Source of the DNA: Eubacteriales bacterium
Lineage (GTDB): Bacteria; Bacillota; Clostridia; Christensenellales; Aristaeellaceae
DNA: 64,000 nucleotides
Direction: 5' to 3'
NCBI GenBank assembly: GCA_028693055.1
Contig: JAQUWD010000007.1
Span: 30,762 to 94,761, forward strand
Part shown: positions 50,983-59,539 of the stretch, one piece after another
Layout of the letters: every line of letters starts with the position of its first letter
How positions within the stretch are numbered: the stretch's first letter is position 1
Translations under genes and position numbers: made by a program
Notes under the pieces: model-generated
The model's database searches: none
The model's input: the letters and a program-made list of their open reading frames with translations, nothing else
What the model was told of the DNA's origin: nothing

Positions 50983-52995
50983 GTGGCAATCGAAATCGCG
51001 CGTCATGCGGGATTCTGCATGGGGGTGCGCCGGGCTGTCGACGAGGCGCTGCACGCCGCTCAAAGCGGAGAAGAAATTGTTACCTTTGGCGAGCTGGTTC
51101 ATAATCCGCAGGTGATTGAGAAGCTCGAAGCCATGGGAATCTTCGCTATACACGATATTTCGCAGGCGGAGGGCCGTACGGTCATCATTCGAAGCCATGG
51201 GGTAGCCCCCAACGTCATACGTGGCCTTGCCGAAACGGCGAAAAAGGTGATCGACCTGACCTGTCCTTTTGTAGCCCGGCTCCACGAGGTGGTTGCCCAG
51301 TACAGCGCGGACGGTTCCCCGGTGATTCTTCTGGGGCAGAGAGATCATCCTGAGGTCATAGGTACCATCGGCTATGGACAGGGAGAGGTCTTTACCGTTA
51401 CAACGCCCCAGGAGGCTGAGGCGCTGCCCATTTTGGAGCGCGCACTGGCTGTATCTCAGACCACTTTTCCCCACGAGCGATGGGAAGCCGTTTTACCCGT
51501 CCTTCACCGCCATGTGCGGGAGCTGACGGTGCAGGATACCATTTGCACCGCTACGGTGCTCCGGCAAAACGAGGCGAGACGGCTGGCTAGCCAGTCGGAT
51601 AAGATGCTGGTGGTAGGCGGTAAAACCAGCGCTAATACCCGCAAGCTGTACGAGACCTGTAAAGGCATCTGTCAGCAAACCCTTTTGGTAGAGCGTGCGG
51701 CGGATATTCCGCCGGGCTTTGCAGATATTCATTCCGAATCAATTGGAATCACCGCCGGCGCTAGCACGCCGGATTGGTCACTTAAGGAGGTTGTCACACG
51801 CATGACTGACAAGGAACAATTGGACCAGGTTTCCACCGAGGAGGCGGAAAAGAACAGCTTTATGGCTGATGTGGAAGCCACTCTGGTCAAGATCAGACCC
51901 GGACAGACCGTAACCGGAACCGTGGTGCAGATCACCGAGGACGAGATTTGCGTAAACATCGGTTTTAAATCTGACGGACTGATCAAGCGCGATGATCTGG
52001 TAACACAGGATGTAAAGCTGGGCGACGAAATCGAAGTGGAGGTCGTTAAGGTGAACGACGGCGAAGGCAACGTATTGCTGTCGCAGCGTAACATCCTGAA
52101 CCGCAAGGCCTTCGCGGAGCTTGTCGAAAAGAACGAGAAGGGCGAGTACGTCGAAGGCGTAGGCAAGGAAGTCGTCAAGGGCGGCTTGATTTGCATGGTC
52201 AACGGCATCCGCGCTTTCGTTCCTGCGTCTCAGCTCTCCAACCGTTACGTGGAAAAGATCGGCGAATTCGTTGGCCAGACCTTGAAGCTGAAGATCATCG
52301 AGATGGACGAGCAGAAGAAGCGCATCGTTTGCAGCCGTCGCGCGGTGGTCAAGGAAGAAAGCGAAGCCAAGAAGGCCGAGGCTTGGTCGCGTCTGGCAGA
52401 GGGCGCGGTTGTGAAGGGAATCGTTCGCAGACTGACCGATTTCGGCGCTTTTGTCGATCTGGGCGGCGTAGACGGTTTGATTCATGTAACCGACCTGAGC
52501 TGGGCTCATGTGAAGCATCCCTCCGAGGTTGTTTCTCCTGAGCAGGAAGTGGAAGTCAAAATCCTTTCCATCGATCCCGAGCGCGAGCGTATTCAGCTGG
52601 GCTTGAAGCAATTGCAGCCCAAGCCTTGGGATAACGCGCCCCAGAAGTACGCGGAGGGTTCCGTGGTCACTGGTAAGGTAGTTCGTATTACCACCTTCGG
52701 CGCTTTTGTGGAGCTTGAGCCGGGCATCGACGGCTTGGTGCACATCAGCCAATGCGCTACCACCCGCATCAATAAGGTGGAGGACGCGGTGAATGTGGGC
52801 GACGAGGTGCAGGTGAAGGTGCTGAGCATCGATCCTGAAGCCAAGCGTATCAGCCTGAGCATCCGCGCTTTGCAGGAGCCTGAAGCCGCTCCCGCTGAGG
52901 AAGAGCCTACGCTGGATAACAGCGAGGAAGCCGTTCCTGTAGACGTTGAGGCTGTCGGCGCTGCATTGGAAGCGGAAGAATCCGAAAATAAGTAA
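50983..52995 (+). CDS. ispH: Fusion of IspH and ribosomal protein S1
   Basis: A 670-residue bifunctional protein. The GTG at 50983 is chosen because GGAGG lies eight bases upstream, while the ATG at 50968 has no ribosome site. Residues 1 to about 280 are IspH (HMBPP reductase, last step of the MEP isoprenoid pathway), with the 4Fe-4S cysteines Cys12 (GFCMGVRRAV), Cys94 (DLTCPFV) and Cys188 (TICTATVLRQ) and the SIGITAGASTP block. Four S1 RNA-binding repeats follow (start blocks at PGQTVTGTVV, GKEVVKGGLI, EGAVVKGIVR and EGSVVTGKVV), then an acidic tail. This fusion is known from Clostridia. It ends at a strong hairpin. Confidence 0.95.
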   Translation: MAIEIARHAGFCMGVRRAVDEALHAAQSGEEIVTFGELVHNPQVIEKLEAMGIFAIHDISQAEGRTVIIRSHGVAPNVIRGLAETAKKVIDLTCPFVARLHEVVAQYSADGSPVILLGQRDHPEVIGTIGYGQGEVFTVTTPQEAEALPILERALAVSQTTFPHERWEAVLPVLHRHVRELTVQDTICTATVLRQNEARRLASQSDKMLVVGGKTSANTRKLYETCKGICQQTLLVERAADIPPGFADIHSESIGITAGASTPDWSLKEVVTRMTDKEQLDQVSTEEAEKNSFMADVEATLVKIRPGQTVTGTVVQITEDEICVNIGFKSDGLIKRDDLVTQDVKLGDEIEVEVVKVNDGEGNVLLSQRNILNRKAFAELVEKNEKGEYVEGVGKEVVKGGLICMVNGIRAFVPASQLSNRYVEKIGEFVGQTLKLKIIEMDEQKKRIVCSRRAVVKEESEAKKAEAWSRLAEGAVVKGIVRRLTDFGAFVDLGGVDGLIHVTDLSWAHVKHPSEVVSPEQEVEVKILSIDPERERIQLGLKQLQPKPWDNAPQKYAEGSVVTGKVVRITTFGAFVELEPGIDGLVHISQCATTRINKVEDAVNVGDEVQVKVLSIDPEAKRISLSIRALQEPEAAPAEEEPTLDNSEEAVPVDVEAVGAALEAEESENK

Positions 52996-53004
52996 TGGAT
53001 AAAA

Positions 53005-53046
53005 CACCCCCTTTCCTCTGGTTATTCAGAGAAAAGGGGGTGCTTT
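53005..53046 (+). repeat. Terminator hairpin, direct-repeat copy 1
   Basis: CACCCCCTTT/AAAGGGGGTG with inner CTCTG/CAGAG, ten bases after the ispH-rpsA stop; only CTTT follows. The 42-nt unit recurs at 53214-53255 with a single difference (A to G in the 3' arm). Confidence 0.85.
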
Positions 53047-53212
53047 CAGACTGTCGAAAAACTCCCTTAAGAGGGTGTCGGGGGAGCCCGCAGGCTACCC
53101 TGACTATATTCGTATCGATCGGCTTTGCCGGTCGGGCGGGCAGTTTGCGGCAAAGCCGCAAACATTACCCGTAACTGGCGAAAAAGCGCGTAGCGCTTTT
53201 TTGACACGCTGA
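53046..53212. repeat. Hairpin-rich element between duplicated terminators (MITE-like)
   Basis: About 167 bases with imperfect terminal inverted repeats: TCAGACTGTCGAAAAA at the left (53046) and TCAGCGTGTCAAAAAA on the opposite strand at the right (53212), 13 of 16 matching. Inside are a perfect hairpin GTTTGCGGC-AAA-GCCGCAAAC and the terminator-like AAAAAGCGC-GTA-GCGCTTTTTT. No ORF of note. The form suggests a non-autonomous mobile or dispersed repeat. The 42-base flanking repeats are too long for a normal target-site duplication. Confidence 0.55.
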
Positions 53213-53213
53213 G

Positions 53214-53258
53214 CACCCCCTTTCCTCTGGTTATTCAGAGAAGAGGGGGTGCTTTTTT
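53214..53258 (+). terminator. Terminator hairpin, direct-repeat copy 2
   Basis: Same 42-nt hairpin as 53005-53046, here followed by TTTTTT. It overlaps the stop codon of the convergent PBP1A gene and is the better terminator of the two. Confidence 0.85.
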
Positions 53259-56118
53259 AATGGGTCCAGAAAATTGATTGCTGGTTTTCCGACATGCTCT
53301 CTACCGCGTCAGAGGGGTCCTTTTTGGCCCCACCGAAGAAATCCTTTACGTCGTCCCAAAGGGTGCGTTCAGCCGCTAAATGAGCCTGAGCTACCTGAAC
53401 CGCCTGTACGCCCTCCAACAGAATGCCGTTATTGAGCAGCTCCGCGTGTACGGGAATCACCCGGTAGGTGTAGACCACGCCGCCTTTGGCGCTGGTATCG
53501 GTATAGTAAAGCGTCTCTCCAGCGGAGCCATACAGCTCGGTGAGGACGAAGCTTTCACCCTGGGTGTCCCGCTGGACGCGGTAAATGGCTGTATCCGACG
53601 GCTGAATCATCAGCAGGGGGTAGCCAGCGTCGCTGTGTCCTACCGTGAAGCGATTGGGGGAGCGGGGCGGCGTCCACACGTCGCTTTTCTTTGTGGGATG
53701 GTTATCCTCTGTAAAAACCTCGGTATAGCGGTAGGTTTTGGGCGTTAGATCCACTGCCAGCATCGGTTCGCCGCGCCATTTGATGGCTTGCTTGTCGATT
53801 TCCAGTGAAATGATTCCACCGGGCTTGACAAACTGGGGCTTATCCCGGCTTTGATACAACGCCCGAAAGTAGTCCCGCGCCATGGCGGCGGTGTTGTCGC
53901 CGCCGCTTACCCAGCTTTGCAGCTTGTGAGAGGAATCCGTCTCATCAAAGCCCATCCAGAAGGCGCATGAAATCTCACTATTATAGCAAGCCATCCAGAT
54001 ATCCCGGTTTCCGCCGCCGGTGAGATTCACCGTTCCTGTTTTACCAGCCACAGGGGTATTTGCGCCGGAAAGCTTCGCGCCTGTGCCGCTGGAGGTAACG
54101 GATTGCAGCATACTGGTCATCAGATAAGCGGATTGCGCCTTTAAGACGCGGGTGGGGGCGCTGCGGTCCTGAAACAGCACCCGTCCGCTGGGGTCGGTGA
54201 TTTTGCGGATGAAATGGGGCGCGGTATAGGAGCCGCCGTTGCCGAAGGGTGCGTAAGCCGCCGCCAGCTGCACCGGCGATACGCCGTAGGTCATGGAGCC
54301 CAAGGCCAGCGCCAAATTGCTGTCCCGCACGTCTAGGGGGATGCCCACCTTTGTAAGGTAGTCCCGGCCAGCGGCAACGCCGATGTCGTTCATCAGTGAA
54401 ACGGTGGATACATTTAGACTGCTGGTAATCGCCGAGCGAATGCTTACGTTGCCATAGTAAGTGTAGCTGCTGTTGCGGGGCTTGTAGCCGTTAAAATTGG
54501 TTGGCTCATCCTTTAATACGCTGGCGGTCATATAGCCGAATTTGTCAATGGCGGGGGCGAAAACCACCAGCGGCTTTAAGGAGGATCCTGGCTGTCTGCG
54601 CAGCTTGGTGGCGCGGTTAAAGCCCCTGCGCACGTCATAGCTCCGACCGCCCACAATGGCCAGCACCTCGCCGGTTTTGATATCGACACAGGCGGCTGCG
54701 CCCTGAACGAGGGTGCCGTCGCTGGCCTTGGCTGGGAAAAGATCCTTGGTGAACTGCTCGTCCAGAAGATTTTGGTGGGTGCGGCTTAAGGCGGTGTCGA
54801 TGGTGAAGCCCCCTGAAAGCACCTGCTCGCTGCTCATGCCTAAAATGGTTTCGGCCTCGTCCAAAACCGCGTCTACATACCAACCGTATGGAACGTCCTC
54901 TATGGGCGCTTCGGCTAGCGTCAGGGTTTCCTTGGCTGCACGGTCATGAGCCGCCTGATCAATCATTCCTTCGGCTAGCATTGTATTTAAAATATAGGCT
55001 CGTCTGGAACGGTTGTTTTCCTCGTTTACATGAGGCGCATAATAGCTGGGAGCCTTGATGCTTGCCGCCAGCGCCGCAGCTTGGGTCAAGGTTAATTCGT
55101 CCGCGTCCACGCCAAAATAGGTCTGCGCCGCCGCCTGAATGCCGTAGGCTCCGCTGCCAAAGTAGATGTAGTTCAGATACATGGCCAAGATTTCATCCTT
55201 GGACATGGCTTGTTCTAGCTGTATGGCAAGATACATTTCCTCCAGCTTGCGGGCGATGGTCTTTTGCGTGCTCAAATGGCTCTGTCGGATGAGCTGCATG
55301 GTGATGGTGCTCGCGCCCTGAGCATAGCCGCCCTCCTTTAGGTTGGCGGCTACCGCGCCGAACAAACGGACAAAGTCGATGCCGTGGTGGCGGTAGAAGC
55401 GCAAATCCTCGGCGGCGATAAAAACCTGCTGAGTTTGCGGTGGAATTTTACTTAACGGGACTACCACCCGGTTTTGAGTCCCCTTGATGGTCATTAACAG
55501 CTCGCCGTTGCCGTCGTACATACGCCCGGTTTGGGCTGCCGCTGTAATCTTGCTCACATCCAGCCTTTGCCAATGGGGGACGTCAAAGACAAAAAAGGCG
55601 GCGATCAGTCCGGCAAAGCCAAGGCTTAACAGCACAACGAAAGTGGTGCGAAGCGGATGACGCTTTACGGGAAGCCCGGTGCGGTTTCGGTCGGGGGTTC
55701 CCAGCCTTTTTGCGGCTTTTTTGCGGCTTTTGGTTAGCTGCGTAGCCATACGGTTTTTGATGTTGGGGTTTCGAGAAAGCGCGATTGCTGACTTACGCTG
55801 AGCCTTGCGCTTGGCCCGGCGTTCCCTACGGGTAGAAGGGACGATTTCAACCGCTGGTTCCGGCGTGTCGGCAGGAGCCTCTTCCTTGGAAGCCGACGCA
55901 GAAGGCTTCTGATGCTCGTCGGTTGCATCGATCTGCTCCGCTGCGACTTCCTTTAAAGCATCGGTTTCCTTCGCAACGTCGGTTTCCTTCTCTGGAAGCG
56001 ATTCCGGCTCCTTTTCAAGGCCCGGGCCCACCGCATCCTGGCGGATTTCGAGAGCAGGTCTGGCTGTAACGCCTCTTTTCTTCCGCTTGTGCTCCCGAAT
56101 ATGCTTTGCCTTTTTCAT
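53257..56118 (-). CDS. Class A penicillin-binding protein (PBP1A type)
   Basis: Bifunctional peptidoglycan glycosyltransferase/transpeptidase. ATG 56118 has GGAGGG seven bases upstream, giving 953 residues. An unusually long basic and acidic cytoplasmic N-terminus (about 155 residues, KHIREHKRKKRG, then Glu/Asp/Lys-rich) precedes one membrane helix (about 160-180). The GT51 domain has EDLRFYRHHG near residue 237 and the transpeptidase SSLKP near 512, SSLN and KTGTVN near 694. A C-terminal extension of about 150 residues has fibronectin-like features. It is convergent with ispH-rpsA and divergent from the FtsH-like gene. Confidence 0.94.
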   Translation of the reverse strand: MKKAKHIREHKRKKRGVTARPALEIRQDAVGPGLEKEPESLPEKETDVAKETDALKEVAAEQIDATDEHQKPSASASKEEAPADTPEPAVEIVPSTRRERRAKRKAQRKSAIALSRNPNIKNRMATQLTKSRKKAAKRLGTPDRNRTGLPVKRHPLRTTFVVLLSLGFAGLIAAFFVFDVPHWQRLDVSKITAAAQTGRMYDGNGELLMTIKGTQNRVVVPLSKIPPQTQQVFIAAEDLRFYRHHGIDFVRLFGAVAANLKEGGYAQGASTITMQLIRQSHLSTQKTIARKLEEMYLAIQLEQAMSKDEILAMYLNYIYFGSGAYGIQAAAQTYFGVDADELTLTQAAALAASIKAPSYYAPHVNEENNRSRRAYILNTMLAEGMIDQAAHDRAAKETLTLAEAPIEDVPYGWYVDAVLDEAETILGMSSEQVLSGGFTIDTALSRTHQNLLDEQFTKDLFPAKASDGTLVQGAAACVDIKTGEVLAIVGGRSYDVRRGFNRATKLRRQPGSSLKPLVVFAPAIDKFGYMTASVLKDEPTNFNGYKPRNSSYTYYGNVSIRSAITSSLNVSTVSLMNDIGVAAGRDYLTKVGIPLDVRDSNLALALGSMTYGVSPVQLAAAYAPFGNGGSYTAPHFIRKITDPSGRVLFQDRSAPTRVLKAQSAYLMTSMLQSVTSSGTGAKLSGANTPVAGKTGTVNLTGGGNRDIWMACYNSEISCAFWMGFDETDSSHKLQSWVSGGDNTAAMARDYFRALYQSRDKPQFVKPGGIISLEIDKQAIKWRGEPMLAVDLTPKTYRYTEVFTEDNHPTKKSDVWTPPRSPNRFTVGHSDAGYPLLMIQPSDTAIYRVQRDTQGESFVLTELYGSAGETLYYTDTSAKGGVVYTYRVIPVHAELLNNGILLEGVQAVQVAQAHLAAERTLWDDVKDFFGGAKKDPSDAVESMSENQQSIFWTH

Positions 56119-56239
56119 CCGTTTTCCCTCCATGCGGCGTTTCCGTGGCGCAATGCTTTTTTCAATAGACGGAGCGCTCGTGAATACTATGCGCCATTTT
56201 TGGCTGAGGATACCGTGGAAACAGGTGCAATAAGTACCA

Positions 56240-56269
56240 TTTACAGCATATACAAAGGTTTTGTATACT
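56240..56269 (+). promoter_or_regulatory. Promoter of the FtsH-like gene with palindromic spacer
   Basis: TTTACA (56240-56245), 18-base spacer, TATACT (56264-56269). The inverted repeat ATACAAA-GGT-TTTGTAT (56250-56266) fills the spacer and the -10 box, a likely repressor or regulator site in the gap shared with the PBP1A gene. Confidence 0.65.
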
Positions 56270-56318
56270 ATAGCTGCGTCCCAAAACGACGCTTGATTGA
56301 ATGAAGGAGGGGAATGAC

Positions 56319-57872
56319 GTGTCAACCATTCAACGCCGTTCCTGGGCAGCGGCGCTTATTGCGGCGATGTGCCTAACGCTGGTGATTGTAACCTTTTCAA
56401 GGCGGGAGCTTACGGTGGAGCAGCCAATGGCGGTTGTTCATGCGGCTGGAAGCAACACGGGGTATCTCCTGCTGCTTTTTGCGCTGGTTTTGGGCGGCGT
56501 GATGATCGCCCGTGGTAAAACCAGAAGCGCGAAAAGCTTTGTGAGCAGTATTGGTCACCAAAGCGAAAATCAAATACCGGATACCCGTTTTTCTGATGTT
56601 GCGGCAAACGAGGAAGCCATGAAAAGTTTACGCGATTTGGTCAGTTTCATTCGCACGCCTGAAAAATACGGGCGGCTGGGCGCGCGCATTCCTAGGGGCG
56701 TGCTTTTGTACGGTTTGCCGGGAACGGGCAAAACCTTAATGGCGCGCGCGTTGGCAGGAGAAGCGGGCGTGCCGTTCTTCGCTGTTAACGGCGCTGATTT
56801 TGTGGAAATGTACGTAGGCGTAGGCGCGAGCCGGGTACGCGCTTTATTCCAAAAGGCGCGCAAGGCGGGCAAAGCGGTTATTTTCTTTGATGAAATTGAC
56901 GCCATCGGGAAAAAAAGAAACAACCAGAGCGATGAGCGGGAACAGACCTTGAACGCTCTTCTATCGGAAATCAGCGGCTTTCGGGAAAGCGACGGCGTGG
57001 TGGTGGTGGCGGCGACCAACCGCATTGACACCCTGGACGAGGCTCTTTTACGCGCCGGGCGGTTTGACCGCAGAATTGAGGTTCCTCTGCCAAGCTTACA
57101 GGAGCGCGTGAAAATTTTGGAGGCCCATGCCAGAAATAAGCCCATGGCGGAGGATGTGTCCTTTCAGGATTTGGCGGCGCAAACGGCGCTCTTTTCCGGC
57201 GCGAAGCTGGAGGGCGTGCTAAACGAGGCGGCGATCAACGCAGTGAAGCGGGACGGCGATCAGATTACCCGGGAGGACGTTGACCGCGCTATGGGAGAAA
57301 TTCTTTTCGGGATGGAGCGTCCCGGCGCCGAAGCCTACCAAACGGAAAAGGAATTGACCGCCGCCCACGAGGCGGGACATGCGCTATTGACCGCGCTGCT
57401 TTTGCCGGATAGCGTCGTTCAAAAGGTATCCATCATTCCCACGGGTAGGGGCGCGGCTGGCTACAGCATGGCTGTGCCGCCGGAAAGGCTGTTTCATCAC
57501 AAGCAGGAGCTTCTTCATCATATTGCGGTCGCCTTGGCGGGACGGGAGGCGGAGCGGCTTTACGTCGGCTCCGACCGGGTATCCACAGGCGCGTCCAACG
57601 ATATTGAAAAGGCGGCGGCGCTGGCCCAGCGCATGGTGTGCGAGTGGGGAATGCTGCCCGGCAGCGACGAGGTGTTTCTCTTTTCTCAGCCTCAAAAGGA
57701 TGCGGCGCAGCAGCAATGGCTCAGCATGGGGCAGAAGCTGGCGGCGACGATGCTGCGGCGCTATCAAAGTGCGTGGAATCGCCTAACGGAACGCTTACTC
57801 GCTCTGGAAACCCTTGGAGCGGAGGAGGTACAGGCTTGCCTTTCAGACGGCGAAGGTGTTATTTGTCCATAA
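56319..57872 (+). CDS. FtsH-like membrane AAA+ zinc protease, short N-terminus
   Basis: ATP-dependent membrane protease. The GTG at 56319 follows AAGGAGG by eight bases; the product has 517 residues, shorter than housekeeping FtsH (about 600 or more). Two N-terminal hydrophobic segments (about 10-26 and 52-70) are separated by only about 25 residues instead of the usual larger external domain. AAA+ features: Walker A GLPGTGKT (about 134), pore loop VEMYVGVGASRVR, Walker B VIFFDEIDAIG and the second region of homology LLRAGRFDRR. The zinc site is HEAGH near 349. Probably a second FtsH-type protease beside a main FtsH elsewhere. Substrates are unknown. Confidence 0.9.
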   Translation: MSTIQRRSWAAALIAAMCLTLVIVTFSRRELTVEQPMAVVHAAGSNTGYLLLLFALVLGGVMIARGKTRSAKSFVSSIGHQSENQIPDTRFSDVAANEEAMKSLRDLVSFIRTPEKYGRLGARIPRGVLLYGLPGTGKTLMARALAGEAGVPFFAVNGADFVEMYVGVGASRVRALFQKARKAGKAVIFFDEIDAIGKKRNNQSDEREQTLNALLSEISGFRESDGVVVVAATNRIDTLDEALLRAGRFDRRIEVPLPSLQERVKILEAHARNKPMAEDVSFQDLAAQTALFSGAKLEGVLNEAAINAVKRDGDQITREDVDRAMGEILFGMERPGAEAYQTEKELTAAHEAGHALLTALLLPDSVVQKVSIIPTGRGAAGYSMAVPPERLFHHKQELLHHIAVALAGREAERLYVGSDRVSTGASNDIEKAAALAQRMVCEWGMLPGSDEVFLFSQPQKDAAQQQWLSMGQKLAATMLRRYQSAWNRLTERLLALETLGAEEVQACLSDGEGVICP

Positions 57873-57893
57873 CGTTAATTTTTTCTCAAATGG

Positions 57894-57922
57894 TTTGCAA
57901 AGGACGCGCAATCGGGTATAAT
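57894..57922 (+). promoter_or_regulatory. Promoter of the solute-binding protein gene
   Basis: TTTGCA (57894-57899), 17-base spacer, TATAAT (57917-57922). The leader contains a small hairpin GGCTGA/TCAGCC before the ribosome site. Confidence 0.6.
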
Positions 57923-57988
57923 GGAATTTAGACGCGGCGTGGCTGAGAAAAAGGTTCAGCCTGTAGCGAACCATATGGAGGCGAAGCA

Positions 57989-59485
57989 ATGTTTCGACGT
58001 ATACTCTGCCGTCTGCTGACGATCTGCCTGCTTCTTGCGCCTGTTTGTTCTCAGGCGGAGGCGAGCTTTTCCATGGCTGGCTATGACGGTAACGAAAGCA
58101 CCCATGATTGGAGCACCAATGAATTCTTTACCCGAATGGAAGAACGCACGGGAATTACCTTTACCTATTCCGAGTACACCAAAAGCGCGGATTGGCAGAC
58201 GGCTAAGGAACAAATGTTTGCGACCGGCGAGCTGCCGGACGTGTTGTTCAAGGCTGCGTTGACCACCGAAGAAACCATTCGCTACACCGAAAGCGGCCAA
58301 TTGATTGATTTAAAACCGCTGCTGGCTGAATACGCACCGAATCTATGGGCGCTTTTGAACGAGCACCCCGACTGGCTGGAAGCCATAACGCTACCCAGCG
58401 GCAAGATTGGCGCGCTGCCGTCTATCCAGACGGTGCCTACGCAGAACTTGATTTGGATCAACCAAGATTGGCTGACCAAGCTGAACCTGACGGCGCCTAC
58501 AGATTTGGAGTCGCTAAAAACGGTGCTGATCGCATTTCGGGATCAAGATCCCAACGGCAACGGGAAAAAGGATGAAATTCCCATGAGCTTTTTAGGGCCG
58601 TGGGAGTTGAAGTTCCTGTCCCATGCCTACGGCGTTGTGGTCAATGATTATAACGTTTATCTGGACGATGGGGGAAAGGTGCGTTTCTGGCCGGAAGAGG
58701 ACAGCTTTATAGAGCTTGTACGCACGCTGCGAAGCTTTTACAAGGAAGGCTTATTGGATCCCAACGGCTTCCAAACCAGCGACGTGCTGCGGCAGGTGAC
58801 CGATGAGAAGGCGGATGTGTGCTACGGCATGTATTTTGCGCCTACGGCGTTGTCCCTGCTGACCTATACCCAAGCCGAAGCATATCGTGCTATGGCTCCC
58901 CTTGTTTATGACGGCAAACAGGTATACCGCGATCTGCTTGGGCAGGTGACGCGCGGCGCGTTTGCCATCACCTCCGCCTGCACGGATCCCGGCGCGCTGC
59001 TTCAATGGGTGGACTACCTCTACACGGAGGAGGGCGCGGTAGAAGCCATGGTGGGTAAGGAGGGCGATGTATACATCACCACCGACGGCGGCCAGTGGCA
59101 GTGGAAGGGCGGCGTGGAAAACGTATCCTCCACACAACTGACCGAGCTTAGCGTTTATGATACGGGCGAGATGCCGTGGCTGTTCCCTCAGGATTTTTAC
59201 AGCCGCTATAACGACGACAGCGTCAGCCGTATCACGGAAGAGTTGACCGCGTTTGCCGCCTATACCAAAAGCCCCTTCCCCACCTATTCGCTAACCGAGG
59301 AGCAAAACGCCGAGGTTCTAGCATTGCAAAACGAGCTGGGGCGTTATGTGGACGAGTGCTTGGCGCGCTTTGTGCTGGGCGAGGTGGAAATGACGGATGA
59401 AACCATTGCAGAATTTAAGCAGGGCCTTCTAGACCGAGGCTCGGAGCAAATGACCGGGTTTTGGCAGAAAATTGCTGATGAGTAA
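57989..59485 (+). CDS. Extracellular solute-binding protein, family 1-like
   Basis: Exported binding protein of 498 residues related to family 1 sugar-binding proteins of Bacillota. The signal peptide ends SQAEA-S; its Cys20 is not in a proper lipobox. Features: a sugar-SBP-like opening (TNEFFTRMEERTGITFTY), GELPDVLFKAALT, LDLKPLLAEYAPN-like segment and a calcium-loop-like DPNGNGKKDEIP near residue 190. GGAGG lies seven bases before the ATG. No permease or ATPase gene is adjacent, so it is an orphan that may share a transporter encoded elsewhere. galK follows 54 bases downstream, hinting at a sugar ligand. Confidence 0.85.
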   Translation: MFRRILCRLLTICLLLAPVCSQAEASFSMAGYDGNESTHDWSTNEFFTRMEERTGITFTYSEYTKSADWQTAKEQMFATGELPDVLFKAALTTEETIRYTESGQLIDLKPLLAEYAPNLWALLNEHPDWLEAITLPSGKIGALPSIQTVPTQNLIWINQDWLTKLNLTAPTDLESLKTVLIAFRDQDPNGNGKKDEIPMSFLGPWELKFLSHAYGVVVNDYNVYLDDGGKVRFWPEEDSFIELVRTLRSFYKEGLLDPNGFQTSDVLRQVTDEKADVCYGMYFAPTALSLLTYTQAEAYRAMAPLVYDGKQVYRDLLGQVTRGAFAITSACTDPGALLQWVDYLYTEEGAVEAMVGKEGDVYITTDGGQWQWKGGVENVSSTQLTELSVYDTGEMPWLFPQDFYSRYNDDSVSRITEELTAFAAYTKSPFPTYSLTEEQNAEVLALQNELGRYVDECLARFVLGEVEMTDETIAEFKQGLLDRGSEQMTGFWQKIADE

Positions 59486-59539
59486 ATCCATTTTTCCCGC
59501 CGGGTCGGGCGCACATCACGAAAGAAGGATGGGAAGCTT

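Noticed and set aside
51778..53007. 409-codon minus-strand frame
   Set aside because: Antisense to the S1 part of ispH-rpsA, with no recognisable domain or ribosome site.
57922..57988. TPP-like riboswitch ahead of the solute-binding protein gene
   Set aside because: A CTGAGAAAAA stretch is present but the rest of the THI element (the second conserved stem and GCGTAGGGAA-type segment) is missing.
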